From CAIRDP01 sp037138335 (lineage in GTDB: Bacteria; Bacteroidota; Bacteroidia; Bacteroidales; FEN-979), in contig JBAXIO010000023.1 in the NCBI GenBank assembly GCA_037138335.1, positions 1-52,362 on the forward strand: a stretch of DNA of 52,362 bases, in the 5' to 3' direction. Positions 34,071 through 43,153 of this stretch are shown here, in pieces. Made by a program: the position numbers and the translations under genes. Positions within the stretch are counted from its first letter, which is position 1, and every line of letters begins with the position of its first letter. The notes under the pieces were generated by a model. The model made no database searches, had not been told where the DNA came from, and worked only from the letters and a program-made list of their open reading frames with translations.

Positions 34071-35195
34071 ATGACCATAGGATTACTTAAAGAAGAACTT
34101 CCCGAAAGAAGGGTCGCTTTGTTGCCTGAAGGAGTGAAAACACTTACAGGGATGAATATAAAGGTTCTTGTTGAGACAGGAGCCGGAACTGCTGCCTTTG
34201 CATCTGATGAAGATTATAAAACAGCAGGGGCTTCAATTCTTTCAAAAGAAGAAGTCTTCGGATCGGCCGGTTTTCTTATTAAAATTCAGGCGCCGGATAC
34301 AACAGAGCTCGGGATGATGAAGGAAAGACAGGTTTTCATGGCCGCATTCAACCCCATGGTAAACACCGGTCTTGTCAACACGCTCTGCTTAAAGGACATA
34401 ACAAGTTTCAGCCTTGATATCCTGCCCCGTACAACCCGTGCACAGGCCATGGATATCCTCTCATCAATGGCTACTGTTGCCGGTTATAAAGCTGTACTGA
34501 CTGCAGCAAACAACCTTCCAAAGTTCTTCCCAATGTTTATGACCGCTGCCGGAACAGTGACTCCGGCAAAAGTCCTGATCCTTGGAGCAGGGGTAGCCGG
34601 TTTGCAGGCTATTGCCACTTCACGCAAGCTTGGGGCCGTTGTGGAAGTTTTTGACGTACGTGCCGCGGTTAAAGAAGAAGTCACAGGGCTGGGTGGTAAA
34701 TTTATAGATGTGGAAGGAGCAACCGACGATAAGGCAGCCGGCGGTTATGCTGTTGAGCAGGACGAAGAATTCAGGAAGCGGCAGGCACAGGCCATCCACG
34801 ACCATGCCGTGAAATCGGATGCTGTGATCTGTACCGCGCAGATCCCGGGTAAAAAGGCACCCCTGCTGCTAAGAAAAGAAACCGTTGAAGCGATGAAACC
34901 AGGAGCGGTGGTCATTGACCTGGCCGCATCTTCAGGCGGGAATTGCGAGCTTACCAGAGACAATGAGACGGTGATTCACGGGCAGGTTAAAATTATAGGG
35001 AACTCCGCCTTTGCTGCCGATATGCCGTCGGATGCCAGTAAAATGTTCGGAAAGAATGTAGTCAATTTCCTGAAACTTATGTTTACAAACAAAGGGGAGT
35101 TTAAGCTTAACTGGGATGATGACCTGGTCAAGGGTACATGCGTAACCCACAATAAAGAAATAATCAGTGAACGTGTTAAGTCCGTAACCAAATAA
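34071..35195 (+). CDS. pntAA: NAD(P) transhydrogenase subunit alpha 1 (NAD-binding dI domain)
   Basis: A 374-residue subunit equal to the soluble dI domain of the proton-translocating transhydrogenase. ERRVALLPEGVKTL at the start, RAQAMDILSSMATVAGYKAV, the NAD-binding LGAGVAGLQAIATSRKLGA and the VDVRAAVKEE-type segment FDVRAAVKEEVTGLGGKF are typical. With the next two genes it forms the enzyme that uses the proton gradient to make NADPH from NADH. The split into three subunits is common in bacteria with this form. Gene spacing is 10 and 6 bases. Confidence 0.95.
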   Translation: MTIGLLKEELPERRVALLPEGVKTLTGMNIKVLVETGAGTAAFASDEDYKTAGASILSKEEVFGSAGFLIKIQAPDTTELGMMKERQVFMAAFNPMVNTGLVNTLCLKDITSFSLDILPRTTRAQAMDILSSMATVAGYKAVLTAANNLPKFFPMFMTAAGTVTPAKVLILGAGVAGLQAIATSRKLGAVVEVFDVRAAVKEEVTGLGGKFIDVEGATDDKAAGGYAVEQDEEFRKRQAQAIHDHAVKSDAVICTAQIPGKKAPLLLRKETVEAMKPGAVVIDLAASSGGNCELTRDNETVIHGQVKIIGNSAFAADMPSDASKMFGKNVVNFLKLMFTNKGEFKLNWDDDLVKGTCVTHNKEIISERVKSVTK

Positions 35196-35205
35196 TTCCA
35201 TTTAT

Positions 35206-35517
35206 ATGAATGATGTTTTGCTGTTTTTCTTGCAATACAGGGAAGCGATTTTTATTATCATTTTGTCTCTTTTCCTTGGTATCGAAGTCATTTCCCATGT
35301 TCCCTCGGTTCTCCACACACCCCTGATGTCGGGGGCCAACGCCATTCACGGTGTAGTCATCATTGGTGCTATTATTGTAATGGGCCATGCACATGACGTT
35401 TTGCCCATGGTACTTGGGTTCCTGGCTGTAATTCTCGGCACCCTCAATGTTGTCGGGGGATTCGTCGTTACCGACCGGATGCTTGAGATGTTCAGGAAAA
35501 AGAAATCCAAAAACTAA
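35206..35517 (+). CDS. pntAB: NAD(P) transhydrogenase subunit alpha 2 (membrane part)
   Basis: A 103-residue protein with three membrane helices (about 10-28, 45-66, 70-90), the short dII alpha segment of the transhydrogenase: SLFLGIEVISHVPSVLHTPL and SGANAIHGVVIIGAI are the conserved blocks. It is the membrane partner between PntAA and PntB, in the same operon. Confidence 0.95.
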   Translation: MNDVLLFFLQYREAIFIIILSLFLGIEVISHVPSVLHTPLMSGANAIHGVVIIGAIIVMGHAHDVLPMVLGFLAVILGTLNVVGGFVVTDRMLEMFRKKKSKN

Positions 35518-35523
35518 CAAAAG

Positions 35524-36972
35524 ATGGAAACGATAAACCGGCTAATACAATATACTCCCGAGATCAGCATTCTTGAAATGTCCTATATACTTGCCTCCGT
35601 CTTGTTTATTGTCGGGTTAAAGCGGCTGAGCCATCCCGACACAGCCCGAAACGGGAACCTCTGGGCAGCTGCGGGGATGGGACTTGCAATTTTATTTACT
35701 ATCCTCTTCCATAAAAAGGACGGGGAAAGCATTGGTAATGTACCATGGATACTCGGTGCATTGACCATTGGCACAGCCGTTGGCTGGGTGGCAGCCCGGA
35801 AAGTAAAGATGACCGCAATGCCCCAGATGGTCTCGATATTTAACGGTATGGGTGGTGCCTGCGCAGCCCTGATCTCCCTGATGGAATTTCCAAAGCTTCA
35901 GGATTCCCTGGCAGCTGCAGGAGCTTCAAGCATGCTTCACGGGGAAACACTGGCTATCCTTTTCGGGCTAAGCATTGGCGGGGTTTCATTTGCCGGAAGC
36001 ATGATAGCATTTGGGAAACTGGATGAAAAGATTGGCGATATCAAGGCCTCCTGGATTAGATACCTTAATCTATTCTTCCTCTTCATGCTTGTAGTTCTAG
36101 TGATTCTCATCATGTTCAAGCAACCTGTCGCCGGTGACAATACCCTGATATATCTTCTTACCTTTCTTGCACTGGTATACGGGGTAAGTTTTGTCATGCC
36201 TATAGGCGGGGCCGACATGCCCGTGGTAATTTCTTTATTGAATTCCTTCACGGGGATTGCCGCTGCCTGCGGCGGGTTTCTATACAGCAACCAGGCGATG
36301 CTTACGGGCGGTATTCTCGTAGGATCATCAGGGACCCTACTCACAATCCTTATGTGTAAAGCTATGAACCGCTCCCTGCTTAACGTTATTATCGGCGCTT
36401 TCGGCGGAGATGCTTCGGCCAATGCTGAAGCAGGTGATAAAACCGTCAAAGAGATCACATTAAGCGACGCCGCTGTTTTACTGAGCTATTCACAGAAAGT
36501 TCTTATTGTCCCCGGGTACGGACTCGCCGTAGCCCAGGCACAACATCTCTGCCACGAACTGGATGTTCTCCTGGCTTCGAAAGGGGTAGAAGTGAAATAC
36601 GGGATACACCCGGTCGCAGGCCGGATGCCGGGCCATATGAATGTCCTGCTGGCCGAAGCAGATGTGCCGTACGAAAAACTTCTTGAAATGGAAGACGCCA
36701 ATAATGAAATGCAGAATACTGATGTGGTGATAGTAATTGGTGCAAATGACGTTGTGAACCCTGCTGCTGAAGATGATCCCTCATCGCCCATCTATGGCAT
36801 GCCTGTAATCAAGGCCTGGGAAGCTAAGAATGTGATCGTGATGAAACGCAGCATGGCCAAGGGCTATGCCGCCATCGAAAATAAGCTGTTCTATCATCCG
36901 AAGAACAATATGCTTTTCGGGGATGCAAAATCAACTCTTCAAAAGCTGGTTGCAGAGATCAAGAATCTGTAA
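35524..36972 (+). CDS. pntB: NAD(P) transhydrogenase subunit beta
   Basis: A 482-residue PntB: nine or so membrane helices (dII, about 15-285) with FNGMGGACAALISL, followed by the NADP-binding dIII (about 305-482) with IVPGYGLAVAQAQH, HPVAGRMPGHMNVLLAEA, VIGANDVVNPAAEDDP and MKRSMAKGYAAIEN. It completes the proton-pumping transhydrogenase. A strong terminator follows directly. Confidence 0.97.
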   Translation: METINRLIQYTPEISILEMSYILASVLFIVGLKRLSHPDTARNGNLWAAAGMGLAILFTILFHKKDGESIGNVPWILGALTIGTAVGWVAARKVKMTAMPQMVSIFNGMGGACAALISLMEFPKLQDSLAAAGASSMLHGETLAILFGLSIGGVSFAGSMIAFGKLDEKIGDIKASWIRYLNLFFLFMLVVLVILIMFKQPVAGDNTLIYLLTFLALVYGVSFVMPIGGADMPVVISLLNSFTGIAAACGGFLYSNQAMLTGGILVGSSGTLLTILMCKAMNRSLLNVIIGAFGGDASANAEAGDKTVKEITLSDAAVLLSYSQKVLIVPGYGLAVAQAQHLCHELDVLLASKGVEVKYGIHPVAGRMPGHMNVLLAEADVPYEKLLEMEDANNEMQNTDVVIVIGANDVVNPAAEDDPSSPIYGMPVIKAWEAKNVIVMKRSMAKGYAAIENKLFYHPKNNMLFGDAKSTLQKLVAEIKNL

Positions 36973-36975
36973 AAT

Positions 36976-37007
36976 AAAAAAGGCCGTCTTCAGGACGGCC
37001 TTTTTTA
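36976..37007. terminator. Bidirectional intrinsic terminator after pntB
   Basis: A-run, stem GGCCGTC (36982-36988) / GACGGCC with a five-base loop, then a T-run. It lies between the stops of pntB and of the convergent small lipoprotein gene (37023) and can serve both. Confidence 0.92.
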
Positions 37008-37022
37008 TTTTTGTAAGAAGGA

Positions 37023-37304
37023 TTACTTCTTAGCTTTTTTGGGGGCTTTTGCAGGTTTTGCAGCCTTGATCAGGTGTTTCTTAATTGAATCCTGATGTGC
37101 AATTGAATCGGCTTTCTTCTTTTCTTCACCAGCCTTAGCAATTGAATCAGCTATTCTCTGCTGTTCTGCCTGTACCATTGCTAATGAATCAGCTACGCGG
37201 ATTGAATCAGCGATCCTTTTTTCTTCTAACTCTTTTGCGCTGGGGCCGCAAGCATACATGAAAGCTACAGCACCTACGATTAATAATGTTGCAAATTTTT
37301 TCAT
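37023..37304 (-). CDS. Small lipoprotein with ADSI repeats
   Basis: A 93-residue lipoprotein: signal MKKFATLLIVGAVAFMYAC with lipidated cysteine 19, then a charged helical stretch with repeated A-D-S-I/L units (RIADSIRVADSLA, RIADSIA, KADSIAHQDSI) at 7- to 15-residue steps, and a Lys/Ala/Pro-rich tail. At the DNA level ATTGAATCAGC-type units recur. It is a likely coiled coil anchored in a membrane; the basic tail could bind peptidoglycan or nucleic acid. No named family. It has a good promoter (37330-37360) and is convergent with pntB. Confidence 0.8.
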   Translation of the reverse strand: MKKFATLLIVGAVAFMYACGPSAKELEEKRIADSIRVADSLAMVQAEQQRIADSIAKAGEEKKKADSIAHQDSIKKHLIKAAKPAKAPKKAKK

Positions 37305-37329
37305 CGTTTTGTTCGTTTTGAATTTGATG

Positions 37330-37360
37330 CAAAGATAAAGCAGGATACCATACCAGACAA
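37330..37360 (-). promoter_or_regulatory. Promoter of the small ADSI lipoprotein gene
   Basis: On the minus strand TTG (37360-37358), 20 bases, then TATCTTTG (37337-37330), a full match to the Bacteroidetes consensus. The coding start is 26 bases downstream. Confidence 0.65.
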
Positions 37361-37377
37361 ATTTTTAGGCCACTTTT

Positions 37378-37445
37378 TTTTAACATTTTTTAACATTTCG
37401 CTTATTCGCCTGAATATCAGCACGAATAATTTTAACATTTTTTAA
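37378..37445. repeat. Pair of identical 16-bp direct repeats between divergent promoters
   Basis: TTTTAACATTTTTTAA occurs exactly at 37378-37393 and 37430-37445, 52 bp apart (about five helix turns), inside a very AT-rich gap. The first copy lies about 41 bp upstream of the minus-strand -7 element, the second about 50 bp upstream of the rarA -7. They may be operator or UP-like elements; A/T-tract chance similarity is the alternative. Confidence 0.5.
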
Positions 37446-37494
37446 GATGTTAACAATTCAAAACAGGGATAAAGACGATTAAACATCATAATCG

Positions 37495-37502
37495 TACCTT
37501 TG
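37495..37502 (+). promoter_or_regulatory. -7 element of rarA
   Basis: TACCTTTG fits TAnnTTTG exactly and ends seven bases before the rarA ATG at 37510. The message would have almost no leader. No TTG at -33 is seen. Confidence 0.6.
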
Positions 37503-37509
37503 AAATATT

Positions 37510-38778
37510 ATGCTGATACCTCTTGCAGAGCAACTGCGCCCCAATTCACTTGATGAATACCTCGGACAGGACCATCTTGTGGGACAAGGTGCCATTCTCA
37601 GGAAAGCTATTGAATCGGGGAATGTCCCATCGATGGTTTTATGGGGCCCCCCAGGAGTCGGCAAGACAACCCTGGCATATATTATATCGAGACAGCTTTC
37701 AAGGGAATTCCACACCTTGAGTGCCGTGAGCTCAGGAGTGAAGGAGGTAAGGGAAGTGATTGCCAGGGCGAAAGAAAGCGGTACCAGCCCTTTCCTGTTT
37801 ATTGACGAGATCCACCGTTTCAGTAAATCACAGCAGGATGCGCTTTTGGGGGCTGTTGAGAAAGGGATAATCACCTTTATCGGGGCTACGACTGAGAACC
37901 CTTCATTTGAGGTGATCTCTCCCCTGCTTTCACGCTGCCAGATTTATATTTTGAAGGTACTTGAAGAACCCCAGCTACTCCAATTACTTGAAGAAGGGAG
38001 GAAAAGGCTTCAGCAGCAAATGGGAATTGAGATCAGTATTGCAGAATCGGAAGCCATCCTGCGGATATCAGGTGGTGACGCCCGCAAGTTACTGAACGCA
38101 CTCGAACTGATAGTCACTTCGCTGAGCCCCGGGGAAAAAGCCATCCGCATAGATAATAAAAATACACTGGGCATCATACAGCAGAACCTTGCCATGTATG
38201 ATAAAACCGGCGAAATGCATTATAATGTCATATCAGCGTTCATCAAATCGCTCAGGGGTTCCGATCCAAACGCCACGGTATACTGGCTGGCAAGGATGGT
38301 TGAGGCCGGTGAAGACCCCAAGTTCATTGCAAGAAGGATGCTGATCCTTGCTTCGGAAGACATAGGGAATGCCAATCCCAATGCTCTCCTCCTTGCAAAT
38401 ACCTGCTTCCAGGCCGTAGATGTGATAGGCTACCCCGAATGCGACCTGATACTCTCCCAAACTGCAATTTACCTGGCCACATCGGTGAAAAGCAATGCAT
38501 CCTACCTTGCCATCAGGAAGGCACAAAAAGCATTCAGGGAGCATGGCGACCTGCCTGTGCCCCTGCAAATCCGGAATGCACCTACAAACCTGATGAAGAA
38601 GATAGGATACGGTAAGGATTATAAATACGCCCACGATTTCGAGAATAATTTTGCAGACCAGGAATTTCTCCCCGAAAAGATAAAAGGGTCAAAATTTTAT
38701 GATCCACAGGAAAATCCGAAGGAAAAGGAAATACGGGCAAGGCTTAAAGCATTATGGAAAGAGAAGTACAAATATTAG
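37510..38778 (+). CDS. rarA: Replication-associated recombination protein RarA (MgsA)
   Basis: A 422-residue AAA+ ATPase of the clamp-loader type. RPNSLDEYLGQDHLVG at the start, Walker A GPPGVGKTT (about 56-64), Walker B LFIDEIHRF, the ATTENPSFEV sensor 1 region and SGGDARKLLNALE (sensor 2) are seen; the C-terminal tetramerisation part (about 240-422) has the GSDPNATVYWLARM block. RarA acts at stalled replication forks and interacts with SSB and RecA pathways. It has its own promoter with almost no leader; a heptamer repeat begins at its stop codon. Confidence 0.97.
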   Translation: MLIPLAEQLRPNSLDEYLGQDHLVGQGAILRKAIESGNVPSMVLWGPPGVGKTTLAYIISRQLSREFHTLSAVSSGVKEVREVIARAKESGTSPFLFIDEIHRFSKSQQDALLGAVEKGIITFIGATTENPSFEVISPLLSRCQIYILKVLEEPQLLQLLEEGRKRLQQQMGIEISIAESEAILRISGGDARKLLNALELIVTSLSPGEKAIRIDNKNTLGIIQQNLAMYDKTGEMHYNVISAFIKSLRGSDPNATVYWLARMVEAGEDPKFIARRMLILASEDIGNANPNALLLANTCFQAVDVIGYPECDLILSQTAIYLATSVKSNASYLAIRKAQKAFREHGDLPVPLQIRNAPTNLMKKIGYGKDYKYAHDFENNFADQEFLPEKIKGSKFYDPQENPKEKEIRARLKALWKEKYKY

Positions 38779-38824
38779 TGACTGGTGACTGGTTGACAGT
38801 CACTGTTCACAGTTCACAAGTCAC
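38776..38824 (+). repeat. Heptamer tandem repeat, TGGTGAC/TGTTCAC family
   Basis: Seven consecutive degenerate units: TAGTGAC, TGGTGAC, TGGTTGAC, AGTCAC, TGTTCAC, AGTTCAC, AAGTCAC (five of 7 bp, one of 8, one of 6). It begins at the rarA stop codon and fills most of the gap before kdsA. Related units occur at 48233-48253 and 48301-48363. Confidence 0.75.
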
Positions 38825-38853
38825 CGCTTATCAGTTATTCAAAAACAGATACT

Positions 38854-39663
38854 ATGATCCCCAATATCCCCGGTTTAACGATTAAAGACCCCGGCATGTT
38901 CTTCCTGATCGCCGGTCCTTGCGTAATTGAGAACGAGAGTATGCCGATCGAAGTCGCAAGTCGTATCAGGGAGATTTGCGAACGGCTGAATATCCCTTAC
39001 ATTTTCAAGTCATCATACAAAAAAGCAAACCGTTCAAAGGGTGATTCGTTTACCGGTATCGGCAATGAAAAGGCAATGAACATCCTTGCTTCTGTAGGGA
39101 AAGAGTTGAAGATACCAACTCTTACCGATGTCCATTCGGAAGATGAGGCTTCATTTGCCGCCGGGTTCGTGGATGTATTGCAGATCCCTGCATTTCTTTG
39201 CCGGCAGACGGACCTGCTGATCGCAGCAGGGAGAACAAAGAAAGCGGTGAATATCAAGAAAGGGCAGTTCTCCTCGCCTGAAGCAATGCGTTACGCTGTT
39301 GAGAAAGTACTCAGCACAGGGAACACGAATATCATGCTTACCGAAAGGGGAACCACTTTCGGTTACCAGGACCTGGTTGTGGATATGCGTTCCATTCCCG
39401 AAATGCAGAAATTCCAGGTGCCTGTCATCCTCGATGTAACCCATTCGCTTCAGCAGCCGAACCAGGCATCGGGAGTAACCGGCGGCAGGCCTGATCTGAT
39501 TGAAACTATAGCCAGGGCCGGCATAGCAGCAGGGGCCGACGGGCTGTTCATAGAAACACATCCTGATCCGGCCAAGGCTAAATCAGATGGTGCAAACATG
39601 CTCAAACTTGATCTTCTTGAAGACCTGCTGGTAAAACTGGTAAGGATAAGAAAAGCCCTTTAG
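38854..39663 (+). CDS. kdsA: 3-deoxy-8-phosphooctulonate synthase (KDO-8-phosphate synthase)
   Basis: A 269-residue KdsA: FLIAGPCVIENE, the FKSSYKKANRSKGDSFTG substrate loop, CRQTDLLIAAG, NIKKGQF, ERGTTFGYQDLVVDMRSIP and DVTHSLQQPN. It condenses phosphoenolpyruvate with arabinose 5-phosphate to make KDO-8-phosphate for the lipopolysaccharide core. Length is normal. It is convergent with the DUF4831 gene, six bases apart. The heptose genes further right serve related cell-surface sugars. Confidence 0.97.
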   Translation: MIPNIPGLTIKDPGMFFLIAGPCVIENESMPIEVASRIREICERLNIPYIFKSSYKKANRSKGDSFTGIGNEKAMNILASVGKELKIPTLTDVHSEDEASFAAGFVDVLQIPAFLCRQTDLLIAAGRTKKAVNIKKGQFSSPEAMRYAVEKVLSTGNTNIMLTERGTTFGYQDLVVDMRSIPEMQKFQVPVILDVTHSLQQPNQASGVTGGRPDLIETIARAGIAAGADGLFIETHPDPAKAKSDGANMLKLDLLEDLLVKLVRIRKAL

Positions 39664-39669
39664 TCCCTT

Positions 39670-40863
39670 TTATTCAAGTCCAAGGCTCTTTATTCCGCCG
39701 GTCTCGGGATGGAACAGTACTTTCCATTTGCTTGAAGGCAGGTTTGTAACAAGGCCCAGCTGGCTTATAAGGCACTGTTGCTCTTCCTGGGTGTTGTCGT
39801 CAACTTTCACAGTCACCCTTGCATATTCAGGTATCCTGTAAAAGAAACCGCTGGATTTGGCAGATTTTCCGGCTTTCTGAAGGTAAACCGAAACGGAATT
39901 TGTATTCCCCACCCTTTGTACCCTGATAGTGATCACCTTGCCTCCGCCAGGGGCATCGAGGTCCTGTACGCCCTTAGACTTATTGAATTTGAAGATAGGT
40001 ATTTCGGTATTGATCTGGTTCGGCGTAGGTATATACTTATAGGAGAATGTCATGGTTTTGTGGATTTTCACACCAGTGAACAATTTCAGGTATTCCCTTT
40101 CCAGGTTTTTCAGCTGGGCGTCCATAAACTCCAGGGTTTCCTTATTGTAATTCACTTCCTGGAATCCCGTGATCAGGTTAAACCGGTTATCTTTGATCTT
40201 TGAGAGGAAATCAGCGGCTTCTTTTGCTTTTTGTTCAGGAGATTTTTCCACCATGGTCTTTTTCAGAAACTGTCTTTCAAGGGTCATGGTGTCGATGTTT
40301 ATTTTTCGGCGGATGGTATCGACCTTTTCAAAAACGTTCACATCGGTATAGTTCCTGAACAGCTCTCCAAAAGCATCCTTTTCAAGCTCCAGTGGAGGTT
40401 CTTCAGCATTAAGCAACCTGTTTATCTGGGTTGTGGTATCGGCGGCGGAGGGTAAAGTTCCCAGTATGATACCGGCATCTGTAAGTGAAAGCAGCCCGGC
40501 TTTCTCCCCTTTCGACATCTTCTCACCCAGCTCAATAAAATAGTACTGATCGGGATCAGGCTCATAAGAAGTCGAAATATTAATATCGGATATTTTGTAT
40601 TCGATGGTATTGGACTGAACGACATTTTTCAGGCCCAGGTAGCGAAAGGCATAATCGGCATAAGGGCCCTGGTAATTTTCAATCCTGTCGATCTTCACCG
40701 TAACGTTGACGACCGTACGGGGAAGGCTGTAAAATATCCCTTCATTAGTCTGGGGAAAGGTGTTATTGTCGATATGCACCACATTGATCTGTGCATATGC
40801 CATATTGCCGCCGGCTATTAGGATCAGCAATAAAAGCCTGAGAAAGAACCCCCTGGTTTCCAT
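39670..40863 (-). CDS. DUF4831 family exported protein
   Basis: A 397-residue protein of the Bacteroidetes DUF4831 family. Start at 40863 (METRGFFLRLLLLILIAGGN...AYAQ) gives a signal peptide; the upstream extension to 40920 would overlap the glutamine synthetase stop at 40878. Recognisable parts: GIFYSLPRTVVNVTVKID near the start, the AADFLSKIKDNRFNLITGF region in the middle and the end part with GFFYRIPEYARVTV. The function is unknown; likely periplasmic or outer-membrane. It lies 14 bases after the glutamine synthetase gene, so probably co-transcribed. Confidence 0.85.
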   Translation of the reverse strand: METRGFFLRLLLLILIAGGNMAYAQINVVHIDNNTFPQTNEGIFYSLPRTVVNVTVKIDRIENYQGPYADYAFRYLGLKNVVQSNTIEYKISDINISTSYEPDPDQYYFIELGEKMSKGEKAGLLSLTDAGIILGTLPSAADTTTQINRLLNAEEPPLELEKDAFGELFRNYTDVNVFEKVDTIRRKINIDTMTLERQFLKKTMVEKSPEQKAKEAADFLSKIKDNRFNLITGFQEVNYNKETLEFMDAQLKNLEREYLKLFTGVKIHKTMTFSYKYIPTPNQINTEIPIFKFNKSKGVQDLDAPGGGKVITIRVQRVGNTNSVSVYLQKAGKSAKSSGFFYRIPEYARVTVKVDDNTQEEQQCLISQLGLVTNLPSSKWKVLFHPETGGIKSLGLE

Positions 40864-40877
40864 AGTTAAAAATGTGC

Positions 40878-43067
40878 TTAATGAATGAATAACAATTCGC
40901 GGTATTTTGGCAATGGCCATACTTCATCATCGACCATCAGTTCAAGTTTGTCGGAATGATAACGTATTTTTTCAAAAAACGGGAATACATGGCTGCAATA
41001 GGCTTTCGCTTTTTCTTCAGGATCCTGTATTTTATTGGCCACCTTCCTGGCTTCGGTCATATCGTTCACATAGGTCATGATCTTATCTATATGTTCGGAT
41101 ATTTCGGTGATCTGCTCCATCTGGTTCTGGGAGATCTTTCCGTAAGTCTTTAGGTCCAGCACCTGTTTCAGTCCTTTCACATTGTCGACAAGGATGTTCT
41201 GGTACCTTATCGCAACCGGGATCACATGGTTTGACACAAGGTCGCCAAGCACCCTGGATTCTATCTGTACTTTTTTGGTATAATCTTCAAGACCGATCTC
41301 ATAACGCGCATGGACTTCACGCGCAGTAAGCACCTGGGTCCTTTCAAACACATCCACGAATTTCTTATGAACAAAGGCCTTGAGCGCATCTGGAGTGGTC
41401 CTGTGGTTCGAAAGTCCGCGTTTGGCGGCTTCTTTCAGCCATTCCTGTCCATAATTGTTACCTTCAAACCTGATAGGTTTAGATTCCTTGATATATTTCT
41501 TAAGCAAACCCAGGATGGCATCATCCAGTTTCACTTTCTTTCCTGTCACTTCTTTAAGGTCCTTCAGGAATTTATTTAACTGATCGGCCACTATCATATT
41601 CAGGGCGATCATTGCAGGGGCGCAGGAATGAGACGAGCCAACAGCCCTGAATTCAAATTTATTCCCAGTAAAGGCAAAGGGTGAAGTACGGTTGCGGTCG
41701 GTATTGTCGAGCAAGATCTCGGGGATCTTCGGGAAATTTTTAAGCAGGCCTGTATCGCTGTCAAGGCTGAATTTAAAACTTTTATCGCTCTTCTCGATGG
41801 TGTTCAGCCAATGAGTGAGCTGGGCGCCGATGAACACCGAGATGATTCCCGGGGGTGCTTCGTTTGCTCCAAGCCTGTGGTCATTGCCCGGTGTTGCTAT
41901 GATAGCCCTCAGGAGGTCGGCATTCTCATGCACTGCCTTGACTATATTAACAAGGAAGGTGAGGAAGCGCAGCTCGGTTTTTGTGTTATGCCCGGGCAGG
42001 AGGAGGTTTTCCCTGGTATTGGTTGCGAGCGACCAGTTACTGTGTTTCCCTGAACCGTTCACACCGCTGAATGGTTTTTCATGAAGGAGGACGGTAAAAT
42101 TGTGACGGCTGGCTACCTTTTCAACAAGGTGCATCATAAGCTGGTTGTGGTCTACCGACAGATTTGCTTCTTCAAAAACGGGGGCACATTCAAACTGGTT
42201 TGGCGCCACTTCGTTATGTCTTGTCTTCACCGGTATGCCAAGCCTGTGGGCTTCCAGTTCGAACTCCTGCATAAAGGCCATAACCCTCTGCGGGATAGTC
42301 CCGAAATAATGGTCTTCCAGCTGCTGGTCTTTGGCAGAGGAATGCCCGAACAGTGTACGCCCGGTGAGGACGAGGTCGGGACGGGCGCTGTACAGCGCTT
42401 TGTCAACCAGGAAATATTCCTGCTCCCAGCCCAGGGTGGCAAACACCTTGGTCACGTCCTTGTCGAAAAGCTGGCAAACTTCAACTGCTGCCTTATCGAT
42501 AGCATGGAGTGCCCGAAGCAGCGGGGTTTTATAATCGAGGGCTTCCCCCGTATATGAAATAAATACCGATGGTATGCAAAGGGTTTTATCCATGATAAAG
42601 GCAGGTGATGAAGGATCCCATGCAGTGTACCCCCTTGCCTCAAAAGTAGACCGGATACCCCCGCTGGGGAAACTGGAAGCATCGGGTTCCTGCTGGGTCA
42701 GCTCAATCCCCCTGAATTTTTCAATTCCAGTGCCGCCTTCCACGGGGCTGACAAAAGCATCATGCTTTTCGGCTGTAGCTCCTGTAAGAGGCAGGAACCA
42801 ATGCGTATAGTGTGTGGCGCCATTGCTGATAGCCCAGGCTTTCATACCGGCAGCCACCTGGTCGGCGATCCTGCGGTCAATTTTTTCACCCTTTTCTATT
42901 GAATTAATAACGGCGGTATATGCTTCTTCGGTAAGAAACTCTTTCATTGCAACCCGGTTGAAGGTAAGATCCCCGAAATAATCTGATGCTTTTTTATCAG
43001 GGAATATAACCGCTTTCGGCGTTCTTCCCATCGTCATTTCCAATGCCCTGAATCTGATGTTGTCCAT
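40878..43067 (-). CDS. glnN: Glutamine synthetase type III
   Basis: A 729-residue GS of type III, the large form common in Bacteroidetes. Type-specific blocks: WFLPLTGATAEKHDAFV, GGIRSTFEARGYTAWDPSSP, the metal-site region RHNEVAPNQFECAPVFEEAN, HEKPFSGVNGSGKHSNWS and NRTSPFAFTGNKFEFRAVGS. It makes glutamine from glutamate and ammonia. No adenylylation site is expected for this type. A PII/ammonium transporter context is absent. Heptamer repeats separate it from the symporter gene upstream. Confidence 0.97.
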   Translation of the reverse strand: MDNIRFRALEMTMGRTPKAVIFPDKKASDYFGDLTFNRVAMKEFLTEEAYTAVINSIEKGEKIDRRIADQVAAGMKAWAISNGATHYTHWFLPLTGATAEKHDAFVSPVEGGTGIEKFRGIELTQQEPDASSFPSGGIRSTFEARGYTAWDPSSPAFIMDKTLCIPSVFISYTGEALDYKTPLLRALHAIDKAAVEVCQLFDKDVTKVFATLGWEQEYFLVDKALYSARPDLVLTGRTLFGHSSAKDQQLEDHYFGTIPQRVMAFMQEFELEAHRLGIPVKTRHNEVAPNQFECAPVFEEANLSVDHNQLMMHLVEKVASRHNFTVLLHEKPFSGVNGSGKHSNWSLATNTRENLLLPGHNTKTELRFLTFLVNIVKAVHENADLLRAIIATPGNDHRLGANEAPPGIISVFIGAQLTHWLNTIEKSDKSFKFSLDSDTGLLKNFPKIPEILLDNTDRNRTSPFAFTGNKFEFRAVGSSHSCAPAMIALNMIVADQLNKFLKDLKEVTGKKVKLDDAILGLLKKYIKESKPIRFEGNNYGQEWLKEAAKRGLSNHRTTPDALKAFVHKKFVDVFERTQVLTAREVHARYEIGLEDYTKKVQIESRVLGDLVSNHVIPVAIRYQNILVDNVKGLKQVLDLKTYGKISQNQMEQITEISEHIDKIMTYVNDMTEARKVANKIQDPEEKAKAYCSHVFPFFEKIRYHSDKLELMVDDEVWPLPKYRELLFIH

Positions 43068-43073
43068 AGCTGC

Positions 43074-43115
43074 GATTTACAATTTACAAATTACGAATTA
43101 CGATTTCCGATTTCC
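43074..43115. repeat. Heptamer tandem repeat, GATTTAC/GAATTAC family
   Basis: Six perfect-period 7-bp units in a row: GATTTAC, AATTTAC, AAATTAC, GAATTAC, GATTTCC, GATTTCC. It lies in the 86-base gap between glutamine synthetase and the symporter. Neighbouring units resemble each other most, as if made by stepwise duplication and drift. Confidence 0.75.
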
Positions 43116-43153
43116 GTCGGGGCTCACCCGGGCATAACGGTCTATCAGCATTT

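Noticed and set aside
36486..36791. Long open frames on the strand opposite to pntB and other real genes
   Set aside because: They have no recognisable domain and mirror the codon pattern of the well-supported genes on the other strand.
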